17,484 nucleotides of DNA from Chloroflexota bacterium (GTDB lineage: Bacteria > Chloroflexota > Anaerolineae > Caldilineales > Caldilineaceae), in assembly GCA_003577365.1 (NCBI GenBank), contig QEUY01000008.1:1-17484 (forward strand), in the 5' to 3' direction. Below the pieces are notes generated by a model. It was not told the origin of the DNA. It was given only the letters and a program-made list of their open reading frames with translations, and ran no database searches. Made by a program: the position numbers and the translations under genes. Below are positions 1 through 6,961 of the stretch, in pieces (position 1 is the first letter of the stretch; each line of letters opens with the position of its first letter).

Positions 1-1800
1 GCTGGCCGAGATCGGGTCATAGTCCTTGGCCAGGGCCACAGCCGCCTCTTTGAAGGTCATCCGGTGACCATTGGCGACAAACGCCCCCTGTTCAAAGGTG
101 ACCTGACCAGGCTCCACCCCCCAATAGTCGGCCAGCATGCCCTGCATCTTCTCGCGCAACGCCAGACCCAGCGTATAGGTCGACCAGCCGATCTTAAAAG
201 TCACGCTGCTCCCGCCGGTGCCGCCGGTGATCCCGACCGTGTCCGTGTCGCCAAGCCGTGGGGTCACATCCTCGGCGGCGATGCCCAGCGTCTCGGCCAA
301 CATCATCGCCGCCGAAGCACGCGTGCCGCCAATATCCGTCGACCCCTCCAGCAGATTGACCGTTCCATCCGGGTTGACATTGGCGCTCACACTGGTTTGA
401 TTCGAGCCGTTGAACCAGAAGCCCGAGGCCACGCCGCGCCCGCGATACTTGCCTTCCAGCGGCGTCTTATAGTGCGCGCTGTTGAGCGCCGCCTCGACCG
501 TCTCCAAATAACCGATCCGGCTATAGACAGGGCCATCGGCGCGGCGATCGCCTTCGACGGCGGCGTTGCGGCGGCGGAACTCCAGCGGGTCGATCCCCAG
601 CTTTTCGGCCACTTCGTCGATCACCGCCTCCGACGCAAAGGCCGCGTTCGTTCCGCCCGGCGCGCGATAGGCCGCGGTCTGCGGCTTGTTGACGACCACG
701 TCATAGCCGTCAATCTGCACATTCTCCAGCCGGTAAGGCGCCAAGATCACACCGGCAGCCGCGCCCACGGGCGAGCCGGGGAAGGCGCCGGCCTCATAGA
801 TCAGCTCGGCCTGCGCTGCCGTGATCTTGCCATCCCTGGTCGCGCCGATCTTGACCTTGATATACCCGCCGGAGGTCGGGCCGGTCCCCTTCAGGACCTC
901 CGTGCGCGACAGCGCCAGCTTGACAGGCCGCCCGCCGGCCTTGCGCGAGAGCAGCGCCGCCGGAGCATCGGTATAGGCCGTAAACTTGCCGCCAAAACCG
1001 CCCCCGATCTCCAAGGGGAGCACCCGCACTTTGGAGACAGGCAGCCCCAGCAACTCCGACACCTGGTTGCGAATGTCCCATGGCCCTTGGGTCGAAGTGT
1101 AGACGTCGATATGGCCGTCATGCGTGTACTGCACCGTGGACGACTGTGGCTCAATATAGCCCTGATGCACCATCGACGTCTTGAACTCGCGCTCAACCAC
1201 GACGTCCGCCGCGGCAAACCCAGCCTCCAGGTCGCCGCGCTGGTGACGGAAGTGCGCCGCCACGTTGGTGGGGCTGGTGCCCTTCTTGCCCAATTCCTCC
1301 GTGCGCAGGTCGTCCAAGAGCACCGGCGCGTCCGCCTTCATGGCCTCCTTGACATCCATCACCGGCGACAGCAGTTCATAGTCCACCTTGATCAACGCCA
1401 AGGCTTCCTCGGCCACATGCGGGCTGACCGCAGCCACCGCGGCCACCGCATGCCCATCATAGAGCACCTTGTCGCGGGCCAGGATATTGGCGGCCAGATA
1501 CTTCAGGTTGACCGCATCTTCGCCCATCTCCTCGATCCGGTCCTCTACCTCTGCCATATCCTTTGAAGTCACGACAGCGTACACCCCAGGATAGGCTTCG
1601 GCGGCGCTGGTATCAATCGAGCGAATGCGAGCATGCGCATGAGGGCTGCGCAGGATCTTGGCATACAGCACATCGCTCAGATGCGTGTCATTCGCATATT
1701 TCGCGCGGCCGGTTACCTTATCCACGCCGTCATGGCGAATCGGACGCGTGCCGATGACCTTGTACGATTGACCGCTCGATTGAAGCGTCGACTGGGTCAT
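1..1800 (-). CDS. Xanthine dehydrogenase/CoxL-family molybdopterin-binding large subunit (partial, C-terminus cut by window edge)
   Basis: Seen: an uninterrupted 600-codon frame from ATG at 1800-1798 to the left edge. A GGGAGG Shine-Dalgarno lies 8 bases upstream. The start MTQSTLQSSGQ leads into the family opening IGTRPIRHDGVDKVTGRAKY. Residues about 20-130 are the a/b hammerhead domain; the molybdopterin-binding domains follow. Motifs are GGGFGGK at residues 266-272 and YRAPGGTNAAF from residue 378. Known: these subunits carry the Mo-cytosine-dinucleotide centre and hydroxylate aldehydes, purines or N-heterocycles, with FAD and 2Fe-2S subunits. Family length is roughly 750-800 residues, so some 150-200 are missing. 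The AYRAPGG segment is neither AYRCSFR (form I CO dehydrogenase) nor AYRGAGR (form II), so CO oxidation is unlikely. No FAD or FeS subunit is encoded upstream; they may lie past the left edge. Substrate unknown. Confidence 0.93.
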   Translation of the reverse strand, partial: MTQSTLQSSGQSYKVIGTRPIRHDGVDKVTGRAKYANDTHLSDVLYAKILRSPHAHARIRSIDTSAAEAYPGVYAVVTSKDMAEVEDRIEEMGEDAVNLKYLAANILARDKVLYDGHAVAAVAAVSPHVAEEALALIKVDYELLSPVMDVKEAMKADAPVLLDDLRTEELGKKGTSPTNVAAHFRHQRGDLEAGFAAADVVVEREFKTSMVHQGYIEPQSSTVQYTHDGHIDVYTSTQGPWDIRNQVSELLGLPVSKVRVLPLEIGGGFGGKFTAYTDAPAALLSRKAGGRPVKLALSRTEVLKGTGPTSGGYIKVKIGATRDGKITAAQAELIYEAGAFPGSPVGAAAGVILAPYRLENVQIDGYDVVVNKPQTAAYRAPGGTNAAFASEAVIDEVAEKLGIDPLEFRRRNAAVEGDRRADGPVYSRIGYLETVEAALNSAHYKTPLEGKYRGRGVASGFWFNGSNQTSVSANVNPDGTVNLLEGSTDIGGTRASAAMMLAETLGIAAEDVTPRLGDTDTVGITGGTGGSSVTFKIGWSTYTLGLALREKMQGMLADYWGVEPGQVTFEQGAFVANGHRMTFKEAAVALAKDYDPISAS

Positions 1801-1887
1801 GAATCTTGCCTCCCTAGTAAGTCTGGTCGATATACCGAATTCAAAATGTGCCTATCCGGCGGTGAGGTCTACTGCGCGCGGGATGAC

Positions 1888-1907
1888 CGCTGAATATCGC
1901 TGAATAT
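1888..1907. repeat. Tandem 10-bp direct repeat (CGCTGAATAT x2)
   Basis: Two perfect copies of CGCTGAATAT lie head to tail at 1888-1897 and 1898-1907. The 10-bp period is about one helical turn, so both copies would face the same side of the DNA. It sits about 90 bp upstream of the molybdenum hydroxylase start. A regulator-binding role is inference only. Confidence 0.5.
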
Positions 1908-2027
1908 GTAGTCTGAGCAGCCCCTAGACTGTAGCACATCTTTGGCAATAGCGAAAACACGTTCTGCTGGCAATGCGTTTATCCGGCCCTCCCGCGCTGT
2001 ACGCCGCGGATCGAGCGGCGCACCTGC

Positions 2028-2051
2028 ACGGACACGATCGATCGTGTCCGT
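2028..2051. promoter_or_regulatory. 24-bp perfect palindrome, candidate operator
   Basis: The half site ACGGACACGATC (2028-2039) is followed directly by its exact reverse complement (2040-2051) with no spacer. It lies about 27 bp upstream of the -10 box at 2078 and about 84 bp before the aldo/keto reductase start. Perfect symmetry of this length in a divergent promoter region is typical of a site for a dimeric regulator. The regulator is not in the window. Confidence 0.65.
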
Positions 2052-2074
2052 ATGGGGGTACGGGGACGCCATTG

Positions 2075-2083
2075 TGCTATACT
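2075..2083 (+). promoter_or_regulatory. Extended -10 promoter element (TGCTATACT) for the aldo/keto reductase
   Basis: TATACT at 2078-2083 is preceded by TGC, an extended -10 pattern. No good -35 box lies 16-18 bases upstream, which is tolerated in extended -10 promoters. Predicted transcription start is near 2090, leaving a leader of about 45 bases. The transporter promoter at 8243-8251 carries the similar TGCTATCAT. Confidence 0.5.
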
Positions 2084-2134
2084 ACCTCCCGCACAGCGCA
2101 TCCACCATCCGCCACCCCAACCACGGAGCGACCC

Positions 2135-3097
2135 ATGTCTGCCCCAATGCCCTTCCGCCGCCTGGGCCGTACCGGCCTGCACGTCTCGGCCCTCAGCCTG
2201 GGCACCGTCGAACTCGGCCTCGACTATGGCATCGCCGCGCCCGGCCACTTTGGCCGCCCCGCCGAGGCAGACGCCATCCGCCTGGTCCATCATGCGCTTG
2301 CCGCCGGCATCAACTTCATCGACACCGCCCGGGTCTATGGCAGCAGCGAGGCCGTGTTGGGCAAAGCCCTCGCCGGACGCCGCCAGCAGGTCGTCCTCGC
2401 CAGCAAAGTCTCGACGCAAGGCCCTGGTGGAACTGGCCTCACACCTGCCGATCTGCGCCGCCAAATGTTGGCCTCGCTAGATGCCAGCCTGCAAACGCTC
2501 CAAACCGACTATCTCGATATCTGGCAGGTCCACAATGTCGACCGGGCCACGCTCGCCGCCGCCGACACCCTGGCCGATGTCTTCGATCACGCCCGCCGCA
2601 GCGGCAAAATCCGCTGGAGCGGCGGCTCGTTCTATGGCGATGCGCTGCCGCTGGCCGCACTCAAGACAGGCCTGTTCGACGTGATGCAGGTCACCTACTC
2701 CGTTCTCGACCAACGTCTGGCCGATGCCTTCTTCCCCGCCGCTGAGGCTCAGGATGTCGGCGTCGTGGTCCGCTCGGTCCTGCTCAAAGGCGTGCTGACC
2801 GAACGCGCCGACCATCTGCCGGCCCACCTGGACGCGCTGCGCCGCCGCTCGCAAGCGTTCCGCACCCTGGCAGCCGGATCCGGCCTGGCCGCCACCCCGG
2901 CGCAGATCGCCATTGCCTTTGCCCTGGCCCAGCCCGCCATCCACACCGTTCTGATCGGCGTGCGCACGGTCGAGGAGTTGGCCGATAACCTGCCCGCCAC
3001 CGCAATCCGGCTCCCCGAATCCTTGCAGCGCCAACTGGCCGCCCTGCGCCTCGACGCCCCCGACTTACTCAACCCGGCGACTTGGGGCATCCCCTAG
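2135..3097 (+). CDS. Aldo/keto reductase (D-threo-aldose/L-fucose 1-dehydrogenase-like)
   Basis: Seen: 320 residues from ATG 2135, chosen because MPFRRLGRTGLHVSALSLGT is the family N-terminus and GGAG lies about 7 bases upstream. The open frame extends further back to 1973, but that part crosses the palindrome and promoter and looks non-coding. The catalytic tetrad is visible: D63 and Y68 in FIDTARVYG, K91 in VVLASKVS, and H133 in IWQVHN. Known: these (beta/alpha)8-barrel cytosolic enzymes use NAD(P)H to interconvert sugar aldehydes, lactones and alcohols. The GLDYG N-terminal region and overall pattern resemble aldose 1-dehydrogenases. Inference: it may oxidise an aldose to a lactone, feeding sugar acids to the neighbouring minus-strand operon. 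It is divergent from the molybdenum hydroxylase and converges on the SDR with a 40-base gap. Substrate not determinable. Confidence 0.9.
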   Translation: MSAPMPFRRLGRTGLHVSALSLGTVELGLDYGIAAPGHFGRPAEADAIRLVHHALAAGINFIDTARVYGSSEAVLGKALAGRRQQVVLASKVSTQGPGGTGLTPADLRRQMLASLDASLQTLQTDYLDIWQVHNVDRATLAAADTLADVFDHARRSGKIRWSGGSFYGDALPLAALKTGLFDVMQVTYSVLDQRLADAFFPAAEAQDVGVVVRSVLLKGVLTERADHLPAHLDALRRRSQAFRTLAAGSGLAATPAQIAIAFALAQPAIHTVLIGVRTVEELADNLPATAIRLPESLQRQLAALRLDAPDLLNPATWGIP

Positions 3098-3113
3098 CCC
3101 ACGCCCGCCGGCC

Positions 3114-3149
3114 CACTGCTCAAAATGCCCTCACTGCTCAAAATGCCTT
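3114..3149. repeat. 18-bp tandem duplication spanning the SDR stop codon
   Basis: CACTGCTCAAAATGCCCT (3114-3131) is followed by the same sequence with one change (3132-3149). Read on the minus strand, both copies contain GCATTTTGA, so the SDR stop codon TGA (3140-3138) is repeated in frame 18 bases later at 3122-3120. It looks like a small slippage duplication in the convergent intergenic gap. Confidence 0.8.
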
Positions 3150-3920
3150 GGTCACATTACGGCCAATGTGCGAGAACTGGTCCAGCTCGTATACCGTCCC
3201 ATTGGCAGGGGCCGAATCGTCGGAGAGCCAAAAGGCCACATGCGCCGCCACCTCCTCCGGGGCCAAGATACGGCCCGTCGGCGCATAGGCGCGCGGCACG
3301 TTCTTCTCCCATCCGGGCGGCAGCCCCTCGCGCTGCTTGAGCGCGATCTCGTTGGCCGTCGCCACCCAGCCCAAACTCAACTGGTTGATGCGAATCCGCT
3401 CGGCAGCCAGGGCATTCGCCAGGTTGCGCGTCAGCGTGGTCAGCCCGCCCTTGCTGATCGAATAGGCGAGCAGGTTCTCCTCGCCCGCCAGCCCATTGAT
3501 CGAGCCGATGTTGACCACCGTCCCGCGCCCGCGCTTGCGAAACTCCGTCACCGCCGCGCGGATGATCAGCAGCGGCGCACGCAGGTTCACGGCCACCATC
3601 CGGTCGAAGAAGGCCGCGTCGGTGCTCTCCAGATTGCTGCGCGTGGTCAGCGCCGCGTTGTTGACCACCCCATCCAGCCCGCCAAACTGTTCGACCGTAG
3701 CCGCCACCAGCCGGGCGCAATTGGCCGGGTCGCCCAGGTCACAGATCAGATACCGCGCCGCATCGTCCAGGTCGGCGCAGACCGCGCGCGCCCATTCCTC
3801 TTCCAGTCCATGCACCATCACCTGCGCGCCTTCGGCCACACAGCGCCGCGCCGTCGCCTCGCCCACGCCCGTGGTTGACCCTGTGACCAGGATCACCCGC
3901 CCGCGCAATCGCTGTTCCAT
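3138..3920 (-). CDS. SDR-family NAD(P)-dependent oxidoreductase
   Basis: Seen: 260 residues, the usual length for a classical short-chain dehydrogenase. Motifs in order are TGSTTGVG (13-20) for the dinucleotide, the NNAA structural motif (87-90), and the catalytic set S140, Y153 and K157 in YSISK. Known: the family reduces or oxidises hydroxyl/keto groups in sugars, sugar acids and many other small molecules in the cytosol. It is the last gene of the five-gene minus-strand operon. Its start lies 3 bases after the stop of the sugar isomerase, so translation is probably coupled. The C-terminus ends NVTKAF at a duplicated stop. Inference: with the upstream genes it probably oxidises or reduces a sugar-derived intermediate; closest functional analogues would be gluconate 5-dehydrogenase-like SDRs, but the substrate cannot be read from sequence. 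Confidence 0.92.
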   Translation of the reverse strand: MEQRLRGRVILVTGSTTGVGEATARRCVAEGAQVMVHGLEEEWARAVCADLDDAARYLICDLGDPANCARLVAATVEQFGGLDGVVNNAALTTRSNLESTDAAFFDRMVAVNLRAPLLIIRAAVTEFRKRGRGTVVNIGSINGLAGEENLLAYSISKGGLTTLTRNLANALAAERIRINQLSLGWVATANEIALKQREGLPPGWEKNVPRAYAPTGRILAPEEVAAHVAFWLSDDSAPANGTVYELDQFSHIGRNVTKAF

Positions 3921-3923
3921 AGA

Positions 3924-4802
3924 CTAGGCGGCCCGCTTGCCCAGCGCGCCCAACCCGGCCTCCTGCCACACCTGGTCGACCGCCGCCGCCGTGGCCTGCA
4001 CCGCCGCATCAGGGGCCATCTCGCGCACGCGCTGGCTAAACGGCTCCGCCGTCACCGGCCCGTCATAACCGATTGCCTGCAGCGCCTGCAGAAAACCGGC
4101 CAGGTCCAGCACGCCGGTCTCGCCGGGCAGGGCGCGCACCTGGTCCAGTTGCTCGTCCACCGGCACGCCTGCCGGCGCGTCGTTGATATGCACCACGACC
4201 ACATCCTCGTTGCGCAGTTCGCGCACCTGGTCATTGCTCCCATATGACGTATAGAGATGCCAGATGTCAAGCAGCAGCCCCACGTTACCCGTGTTCATGG
4301 CCGCGCCCAGCGCCAACATCCCCTCCAGCGTATAGATGAAGCGGTGCTTGAAGCGCGTGCGCAGCGTCTTAGGGCCGATGAACTCCAGTCCCAGCCGGAT
4401 GCCGTGGTCCGCCAGAATCTGCGCCGCCGGCCCCAGCCGCGCCACATGAAAGCGAAAGTTCTCCAGAAAATCCCGCTCGTCGCTGCCCGGCAGCAGCCAG
4501 GTCGCCGTCCGCGAGCAGCCCAGCGCCGCCGCCAGCTTGGCCTGATCCGGCAGCGCCGCTAGCCCCTCGCGCCAGGCCGCCTCATCCTTGCGAAACTCCA
4601 CCGGAAAGCCAAACGAGCCGGGCCGCACCTGCGCCCGCTCAAACAGCTCTTTGACATAGCCCACACTATGCGCCTTGGCGAGTCCGGCGGCTTCGACGAT
4701 TGAAAAGTCAATCCCGCCAAAGCCGTTGCGCCGCGCATATTCGATCGTCTGCGGCAGGTCGGCGCGGACGCCGATCGCGCCCGCGTTCAAATTGGCATAC
4801 AT
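3924..4802 (-). CDS. Sugar phosphate isomerase/epimerase (xylose isomerase-like TIM barrel)
   Basis: Seen: 292 residues starting ATGTATGCC, with a purine-rich AGAGAAGAG about 6 bases upstream. The protein shows the AP-endonuclease-2 barrel pattern. Likely metal ligands are E140 in GLGLEF-like RLGLEFIG, D179 in LLLDIWHLY, H205 in VVHINDAP and E253 in VTAEPF. Known: the family includes tagatose 3-epimerases, hydroxypyruvate isomerases, inosose isomerases and related enzymes that use a divalent metal to move a carbonyl or invert a carbon. It follows the LarA-like gene by 41 bases and precedes the SDR by 3 bases, so it is part of the same operon. Inference: it isomerises or epimerises a keto sugar or inosose-like intermediate. 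The DNA-repair role of AP endonucleases is not suggested by the context. Confidence 0.87.
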   Translation of the reverse strand: MYANLNAGAIGVRADLPQTIEYARRNGFGGIDFSIVEAAGLAKAHSVGYVKELFERAQVRPGSFGFPVEFRKDEAAWREGLAALPDQAKLAAALGCSRTATWLLPGSDERDFLENFRFHVARLGPAAQILADHGIRLGLEFIGPKTLRTRFKHRFIYTLEGMLALGAAMNTGNVGLLLDIWHLYTSYGSNDQVRELRNEDVVVVHINDAPAGVPVDEQLDQVRALPGETGVLDLAGFLQALQAIGYDGPVTAEPFSQRVREMAPDAAVQATAAAVDQVWQEAGLGALGKRAA

Positions 4803-4843
4803 TGCGCTCTTCTCTCTAGCAGCGTGTTGGATCAGGTGTAAAA

Positions 4844-6193
4844 TCAGCGTGCCGCTGCATGGGCGGGTTCAGGTTCAGAAGATGCCGACAACTGCCAGGG
4901 GCTGGTCATGTTTCCCTGCATGCCAAAGGCCAGCGGCACTTCGTCTACTACGCGCAGCCGCGGGTGGTCGGCCACCGCCTGCCGCAAGCTGGGGCTGACC
5001 CACAGCCTATCCAGCGCCAGCGTATCGCGGATCAAGACCATGCGCGCCGTCTCCCACTCCTGCGCGCAGCCGCGCACGGCCACCTGCAGCGCACGCCGGT
5101 CGTCGGCCATCGTGATCGGCAGGCTCACCCGGAACATGCCGAAAATCCCCGACGTGGCCGCGTTGGTATAGGTCGCCACCCAGTCGATCTTCTCGGCCAC
5201 GCGCGCCGTCGTGATATTGGCCAGCCCCAGCCCGGACACGTTGCCATGCGTCTCCTCGGTCAGGTCCAACACTGCGATCACCGCGATGTCGATCGTGCCG
5301 AAATGCTCTGGCTGGCGCGGGATCATCAAGCGGCTGATGATGTTGGTGTCCATGCCGGTGCCGCTGATGTTCTTGCCCAACTGCCGCACCACCAGCACGT
5401 CGATCTCCGGAAAGGGCAGGCTCGCCATCAACGACTTTGCCCGCTCCAGACAGGCCGCCTCCTTGGCCGTCCCTACCTCGTTTGCGGCCAGCCCGACGAT
5501 CTCCGCCGTCTCATCATAGGCGTTTTCAATCGGACAGATCGCGCCGCGGAAATTGGTATTGGCCGCATAGATCGGGGCCGCCGGCTCCAGATAGCGTTGA
5601 AAATTCGCTCCCCCGCCCGCATGCATCAACGCCGCGCCATGCTGCTTGCCCAGCCCGATCACGCACATCTTGGACGGGCCGCTCTCCAGATGGCTGCGAA
5701 AATCGGTGTGCGGCTTGATCCGGCTGACCAAAATGGTGTGGTCCGCCGCCATCGAGTCAAGGCCTTGATAGAGCGGCGGGCCATTGGGGATGCGCCCAAT
5801 CTCCTTGACCTCCATCGTCGCCCGGATCTCGACGCCGATGCTGGCCTCCGTCACGCCCAACTCCGCCAACATCTCCTTCTGCCCCTCAGCCGTCGCGCCG
5901 CCGTGGCTGCCCATCGCCGGGACCACATAGGGCTTTAACCCTGCCTCCTGCAGCCGTTCCACCGCGGCGCGCACGATGATCGGCAGGTTGGCGATCCCGC
6001 GGCTGCCCGCGCCCACCGCCACGCTCTCCCCCGCCTGCATCCGCCCCAGAATACCCGATTCCTCCAGCGCCTTACGCGTCGCCGCCCGCAGATCGTCGAC
6101 CTTGGGCGCATCAAAACGCTGCTCCACCACCAATAGCTTTTCCGGCAGCGGGGCCGGAAACTCAAGCTGCTGGATCTGCTCGATCAATTTCAT
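4844..6193 (-). CDS. LarA-like (DUF2088) lactate racemase-domain protein, putative nickel-dependent hydroxyacid racemase/epimerase
   Basis: Seen: 449 residues from ATG 6193, chosen over the longer frame (start at 6241) because GAGGGGGC lies just upstream and MKLIEQIQQ begins the conserved region. H97 in AMGSHGGATAEGQ, H162 in RIKPHTDF, K175 in SGPSKMCVIG and H191 can be lined up by eye with H108, H174, K184 and H200 of Lactiplantibacillus LarA, which bind substrate and the nickel-pincer cofactor. The K175-H191 spacing of 16 equals that of LarA. Known: LarA homologues racemise or epimerise hydroxyacids, including malate and gluconate. Such enzymes need LarB, LarC and LarE to make the cofactor; none is in the window. 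The gene sits 48 bases after the HUMPS gene. Inference: a C2 epimerase for a sugar acid. The GSHGG form differs from the GTHRP of LarA, so catalytic identity is uncertain. Confidence 0.75.
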   Translation of the reverse strand: MKLIEQIQQLEFPAPLPEKLLVVEQRFDAPKVDDLRAATRKALEESGILGRMQAGESVAVGAGSRGIANLPIIVRAAVERLQEAGLKPYVVPAMGSHGGATAEGQKEMLAELGVTEASIGVEIRATMEVKEIGRIPNGPPLYQGLDSMAADHTILVSRIKPHTDFRSHLESGPSKMCVIGLGKQHGAALMHAGGGANFQRYLEPAAPIYAANTNFRGAICPIENAYDETAEIVGLAANEVGTAKEAACLERAKSLMASLPFPEIDVLVVRQLGKNISGTGMDTNIISRLMIPRQPEHFGTIDIAVIAVLDLTEETHGNVSGLGLANITTARVAEKIDWVATYTNAATSGIFGMFRVSLPITMADDRRALQVAVRGCAQEWETARMVLIRDTLALDRLWVSPSLRQAVADHPRLRVVDEVPLAFGMQGNMTSPWQLSASSEPEPAHAAAR

Positions 6194-6241
6194 GATAGCC
6201 CCCTCGCTCTTGGCCGCCGGCCACTTCCCCAGCGGGCGCAC

Positions 6242-6913
6242 TTACCCTTTGACGCGGCGCACGATCTCGCGCAAAACGCCCTCAAAATCGTCGCTCGCCG
6301 CCCGGAACTCGCTGCCGCTGATCACCAGCGGCGCGCCAAAAACCACAATCTTGGCCCCCATCGCCAATGTCTGCAGCGCCTGCTCGACCGTCAGCCCGCC
6401 CACCGCCTGCACTGGGATCTTGACTGCATCCAACACGGCGGGCAGATCGTCCAGCGGGCTTAACCCTGGGATCATGTTGCGCTCGTCAAAGCCCGTATGC
6501 ACGATGATATAGTCGACGCCCAGCGCCTCGGCCTCGCGCGCCCGTTTCGGCTTATTGGGGCAGAGCATGACATCGCACATCACCTGCCCCCCGTAGCGCC
6601 GCGCCATCTTCACCTGCTCGACGATACTGGCGTCGTGCGCCTGTCCCATCACCACCGTCATGGTCGCGCCGGCCTTGAACATCATCTCGGCCTCCAGCCC
6701 TGCGCCGTCCATGGTCTTGAGATCGGCCACCACCGGCGTATCCGGGTAGGCCGCACGCAGGGCGCGCACCCCGCGCAGCCCTTCTGCCAGGATCAACGGC
6801 GTCCCTGCTTCCAACCAATCCACCCCGGCGCGCATCGCCGCATGGGCCAGTTCCAGCGCCTCGTCAACCGTGGTGACATCCAACGAAACCTGAATGATCG
6901 GTGCATCCCCCAT
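6242..6913 (-). CDS. HUMPS-family enzyme, 3-hexulose-6-phosphate synthase-like
   Basis: Seen: 223 residues from ATG 6913 with AAGGGA 8 bases upstream. The OMP-decarboxylase-superfamily barrel signature is clear: D12 in QVSLD, E35 in WLEAGTP, and the D-x-K-x-x-D site D64-K66-D69 in VADLKTMD. H139 follows in VHTGFDE. The HTGxD form is that of hexulose-6-phosphate synthases rather than the HRSRD of keto-L-gulonate-6-phosphate decarboxylase. Known: the first joins formaldehyde to ribulose 5-phosphate, or runs backwards to make ribulose 5-phosphate; the second decarboxylates 3-keto-L-gulonate 6-phosphate. Odd: the usual partner, 6-phospho-3-hexuloisomerase, is not adjacent and not elsewhere in the window. 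The gene follows the alcohol dehydrogenase by 48 bases in a sugar operon. Inference: it acts on a phosphorylated keto sugar from the same pathway; a third substrate specificity is possible. Confidence 0.85.
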   Translation of the reverse strand: MGDAPIIQVSLDVTTVDEALELAHAAMRAGVDWLEAGTPLILAEGLRGVRALRAAYPDTPVVADLKTMDGAGLEAEMMFKAGATMTVVMGQAHDASIVEQVKMARRYGGQVMCDVMLCPNKPKRAREAEALGVDYIIVHTGFDERNMIPGLSPLDDLPAVLDAVKIPVQAVGGLTVEQALQTLAMGAKIVVFGAPLVISGSEFRAASDDFEGVLREIVRRVKG

Positions 6914-6961
6914 AGCTGCGATCCCTTCTTTGAATTGGGCGATGGCTGAATGGGATAGAAT

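Larger units (their letters stand above)
1801..2134. promoter_or_regulatory. Divergent intergenic control region between the molybdenum hydroxylase and the aldo/keto reductase
   Basis: This 334-base stretch separates two divergently transcribed genes. I see no credible gene in it: the short frames crossing it lack a convincing ribosome site or family motif. It contains a tandem 10-bp repeat nearer the minus-strand gene, a 24-bp perfect palindrome nearer the plus-strand gene, and an extended -10 box at 2075-2083. I could not identify a convincing promoter for the minus-strand gene. Confidence 0.6.

Noticed and set aside
64..1566. 500-codon open frame on the plus strand
   Set aside because: It lies antisense to the molybdenum hydroxylase. 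Its translation is rich in Arg, His and Ala, has no family motif and no ribosome site. High GC at third positions explains the open frame.
1..1800. CO dehydrogenase large subunit (coxL) assignment
   Set aside because: The active-site segment reads AYRAPGG rather than AYRCSFR or AYRGAGR, so CO oxidation is not supported.
1973..2134. N-terminal extension of the aldo/keto reductase to 1973
   Set aside because: It would put the palindrome and the -10 box inside the coding region, and the aldo/keto reductase fold begins at MPFRRLGRTG.
4859..5938. 359-codon open frame on the plus strand
   Set aside because: Antisense to the LarA-like gene, with Arg/His-rich composition and no domain pattern; a GC shadow.
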